This document shows positions 62,613 through 64,000 of a stretch of DNA of 64,000 bases, in pieces. Position 1 is the stretch's first letter; the number at the start of each line of letters is the position of its first letter. Location of the stretch: positions 248,001 through 312,000 of the forward strand of contig NZ_BSTC01000010.1 in the NCBI RefSeq assembly GCF_030269305.1, in the 5' to 3' direction. The translations under genes and the position numbers were made by a program. The notes beneath the pieces were generated by a model. That model was not told where the DNA came from and did not search any database. It saw only the letters and a program-made list of their open reading frames with translations. The DNA comes from Kineosporia sp. NBRC 101731 (GTDB taxonomy: Bacteria > Actinomycetota > Actinomycetes > Actinomycetales > Kineosporiaceae).

Positions 62613-62684
62613 GCTCCAGTGATAACAGCGCCCACCGACAGTCTTGGCCGGTCGGGGCGAGCCACGGCCGGGTGGCGTGATGGG

Positions 62685-63173
62685 ATGTCCGCCGTGAACG
62701 CGGACGAGATCGAGCAGGCCCTCGACGACCTCTTCGACCAGGCCCTCGTGTACCACGGGTACACCGACTACATGCGTGACTACGAGGTGCTCGTCCAGGG
62801 GAGCGCCGACCCGGGCGCCGGGCAGGGGTACCGGCGCTATCTCTTCCGGCACTGTCCCAAGGTGAGCGTCACCTCGACGATCGGCACCGACGTGTGGGCC
62901 CGCTCGCTGGACGAGGCCCTCGTCCACCAGCAGACGCCCCAGAGCAACGACGTCTACGCCTGGGGCATGCGCCGGCAGGCGCTCTATCCGGGAGCGGGCC
63001 GGGCGGAGACCTCCCGGGAGACGAAACGCTGGTCCTCGCGCCTGGGCGTGCCGTTCTACGAGGTCACTCTGGAGGGCAACGGTCACGAGCTGCACCTGCT
63101 GTTCTCCGACCTGACGGTCACCGATCTGGAAGCGGGCTACACACCCTTCGTGGTGCCGGAGGCGCAGTCATGA
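62685..63173 (+). CDS. Hypothetical protein, possibly a small soluble domain protein
   Basis: 162-residue protein that I cannot place in a named family with confidence. Recognisable stretches are YHGYTDYMRDYEVLVQGSAD, YRRYLFRHCPKVSVTSTIG, and a C-terminal FYEVTLEGNGHELHLLFSDLTV, suggesting an alpha/beta fold; there is no signal peptide or Cys motif. GTG 62694 is an alternative start. Its stop overlaps the ATG of the YchJ-like gene (ATGA), so the two are co-translated. Confidence 0.7.
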   Translation: MSAVNADEIEQALDDLFDQALVYHGYTDYMRDYEVLVQGSADPGAGQGYRRYLFRHCPKVSVTSTIGTDVWARSLDEALVHQQTPQSNDVYAWGMRRQALYPGAGRAETSRETKRWSSRLGVPFYEVTLEGNGHELHLLFSDLTVTDLEAGYTPFVVPEAQS

Positions 63174-63565
63174 GCGAACCGACGAAGCAGAAGACCGACC
63201 GCTGCCCGTGCGGATGGGGCGACCCCTATCGGCAGTGCTGCGGTCGCTATCACGCAGGGGAGGCGGCACCGACGGCCGAGGCGCTCATGCGCAGCCGCTA
63301 TGCGGCCTTCGTCGTGGGGGACAGCGACTACCTGCTGCACACCTGGGCCCCGGAGAACCGCCCGGAGCGCCTGGACCTCGACGAGGACATCATCTGGCAA
63401 CGCCTGATCGTGCTGGACCGCACCGGCGGTGGACCGTTCGACACCGAGGGCACCGTCGAGTTCGAGGCCCACTACCGGCATCAGGGAACCCGCGAGGTCC
63501 AGCACGAGGACTCATCCTTCCGGCGCGACCAGGGACGATGGGTTTATGTCGGACCCCGTTCCTAG
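63170..63565 (+). CDS. YchJ family (UPF0225, SEC-C motif) protein
   Basis: 131-residue protein of the YchJ group. The N-terminal metal-binding knuckle CPCGWGDPYRQCCGRYH is the SEC-C motif; the rest (ALMRSRYAAFVVGDSDYLLHTWAPENRP ... FEAHYRHQG ... HEDSSFRRDQGRWVYV) is the NTF2-like fold typical of YchJ. The function of the family is unresolved. The start overlaps the preceding stop by 4 nt, and the ORF is complete. Confidence 0.9.
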   Translation: MSEPTKQKTDRCPCGWGDPYRQCCGRYHAGEAAPTAEALMRSRYAAFVVGDSDYLLHTWAPENRPERLDLDEDIIWQRLIVLDRTGGGPFDTEGTVEFEAHYRHQGTREVQHEDSSFRRDQGRWVYVGPRS

Positions 63566-63605
63566 AGTTCGGGGCGAGTGGACCATCGACCTCAGGGAGC
63601 CCGCC

Positions 63606-64000
63606 GTGCCGACCGCCGCCCTCGATCCCGCCCTCCGGTCCGTCCGGGCCACGTACGACCAGGTCGCCGTCGACTATGCCGACCTGCTGCGCGACCACCT
63701 GGCCACGAACTGGACCTCCCGGGCGGTGCTCGGCCTCTTCGCGGATCTGGTGCGGGCCGAAGGACGACGCGGTCCGGTCGGCGACATCGGGTGCGGTCCC
63801 GGTCGGATCATCGGGCACCTGGCAGACCTCGGCCTGGACGTGTTCGGTGTGGACCTGTCCCCGGCCATGATCGACGTGGCCCGGCGCGAGCATCCGCAGC
63901 TGCGGTTCGAGGTCGGCACCATGACCGCCCTCGACATCGCGACGGGGTCGCTGGCCGGGGCCCTCGGCTGGTATTCGCTGATCCATCTGCCCGGCCGGCT
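63606..64000 (+). CDS. Class I SAM-dependent methyltransferase (3' end outside window)
   Basis: Partial gene running off the window. The 131 codons seen contain motif I VGDIGCGPGRIIGHLADLGLDVFGVDLSP, the SAM-binding Gly-rich loop plus the acidic end of strand 2, and a motif-IV-like GALGWYSLIHL. This is the small-molecule methyltransferase pattern; the substrate cannot be inferred. GTG 63606 has AGGGAG upstream. An in-frame ATG at 63546, overlapping the YchJ gene by 20 nt, is an alternative. Confidence 0.85.
   Translation, partial: MPTAALDPALRSVRATYDQVAVDYADLLRDHLATNWTSRAVLGLFADLVRAEGRRGPVGDIGCGPGRIIGHLADLGLDVFGVDLSPAMIDVARREHPQLRFEVGTMTALDIATGSLAGALGWYSLIHLPGR

Noticed and set aside
61830-62684. 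Long upstream part of the open frame ending at 63173
   Set aside because: It is antisense to the LLM oxidoreductase and lacks protein features; ATG 62685 is the plausible start.

Overview
The window is strongly GC-rich DNA with the gene order and content of a filamentous or coccoid actinobacterium. It has a Pup-proteasome locus next to tat genes and helY, RbpA, separate Lnt and Ppm1 genes, and GTG starts preceded only by a TANNNT box. The order arc-dop-pup-prcB-prcA-pafA-pafB-pafC-tatA-tatC-helY matches the layout known from Mycobacterium and relatives. A Kineosporia-like organism is my best guess, but that is inference. No tRNA, rRNA, CRISPR array, transposase or prophage core gene was seen.

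Region 1 (1-20.5 kb) is the protein turnover and export block. It holds the proteasomal ATPase Arc, a DUF3054 membrane protein, depupylase Dop, the modifier Pup, core subunits PrcB/PrcA and the ligase PafA. Three consecutive FKBP-type prolyl isomerases follow: a two-domain lipoprotein, a small cytosolic one and a cold-shock-domain fusion. Then come a DUF3866 gene, the WYL regulators PafB/PafC, a zinc-ribbon protein, TatA, TatC, a lipid-kinase-like protein and the helicase HelY.

Region 2 (20.4-32 kb) encodes most of the lysine-to-acetoacetate/crotonyl-CoA ('lysine fermentation') route in two blocks. Block one is kdd, kamA and an Lrp regulator; block two is an amidohydrolase, kamD, kamE and kal. 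Between them lie a 5'-3' exonuclease, an unknown protein and a GH92 mannosidase that has lost the middle of its catalytic domain and is out of frame. The cleavage enzyme Kce is not in the window.

Region 3 (32-41.3 kb) holds an ABC transporter whose ATPase seems to start at CTG, a 0.7 kb gene-free stretch with a 15-bp inverted repeat, lnt-ppm1-fxsA, rbpA with a sigma-R type promoter, an MFS permease and a coiled-coil/VanY peptidase.

Region 4 (41.4-51.9 kb) carries malate synthase G, an enoyl-CoA hydratase divergent from an HxlR regulator, a GlxA-type regulator, an amino-acid permease with a glycolate-oxidase-like flavoprotein, an AlkZ-like protein and a phosphoesterase. A family of palindromes sharing the end TCCGTGATCATGCAAA is scattered through the intergenic gaps of regions 3 and 4, with half copies near 61.5 kb. 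One supplies the ribosome binding site and start codon of the permease.

Region 5 (51.9-64 kb) starts with a two-gene operon, a divergent QueE-like radical SAM enzyme followed by a membrane-anchored NACHT NTPase, which is a candidate defence or signalling unit. A TetR regulator sits divergent from an FMN hydroxy-acid oxidase, with two matching operators between them. A Ser/Thr kinase, a LuxR regulator with a degenerate receiver, a beta-propeller lactonase, a NUDIX hydrolase, a luciferase-like oxidoreductase, two small proteins and a truncated methyltransferase complete the window. Several convergent gene pairs overlap at their 3' ends by 24-36 nt.
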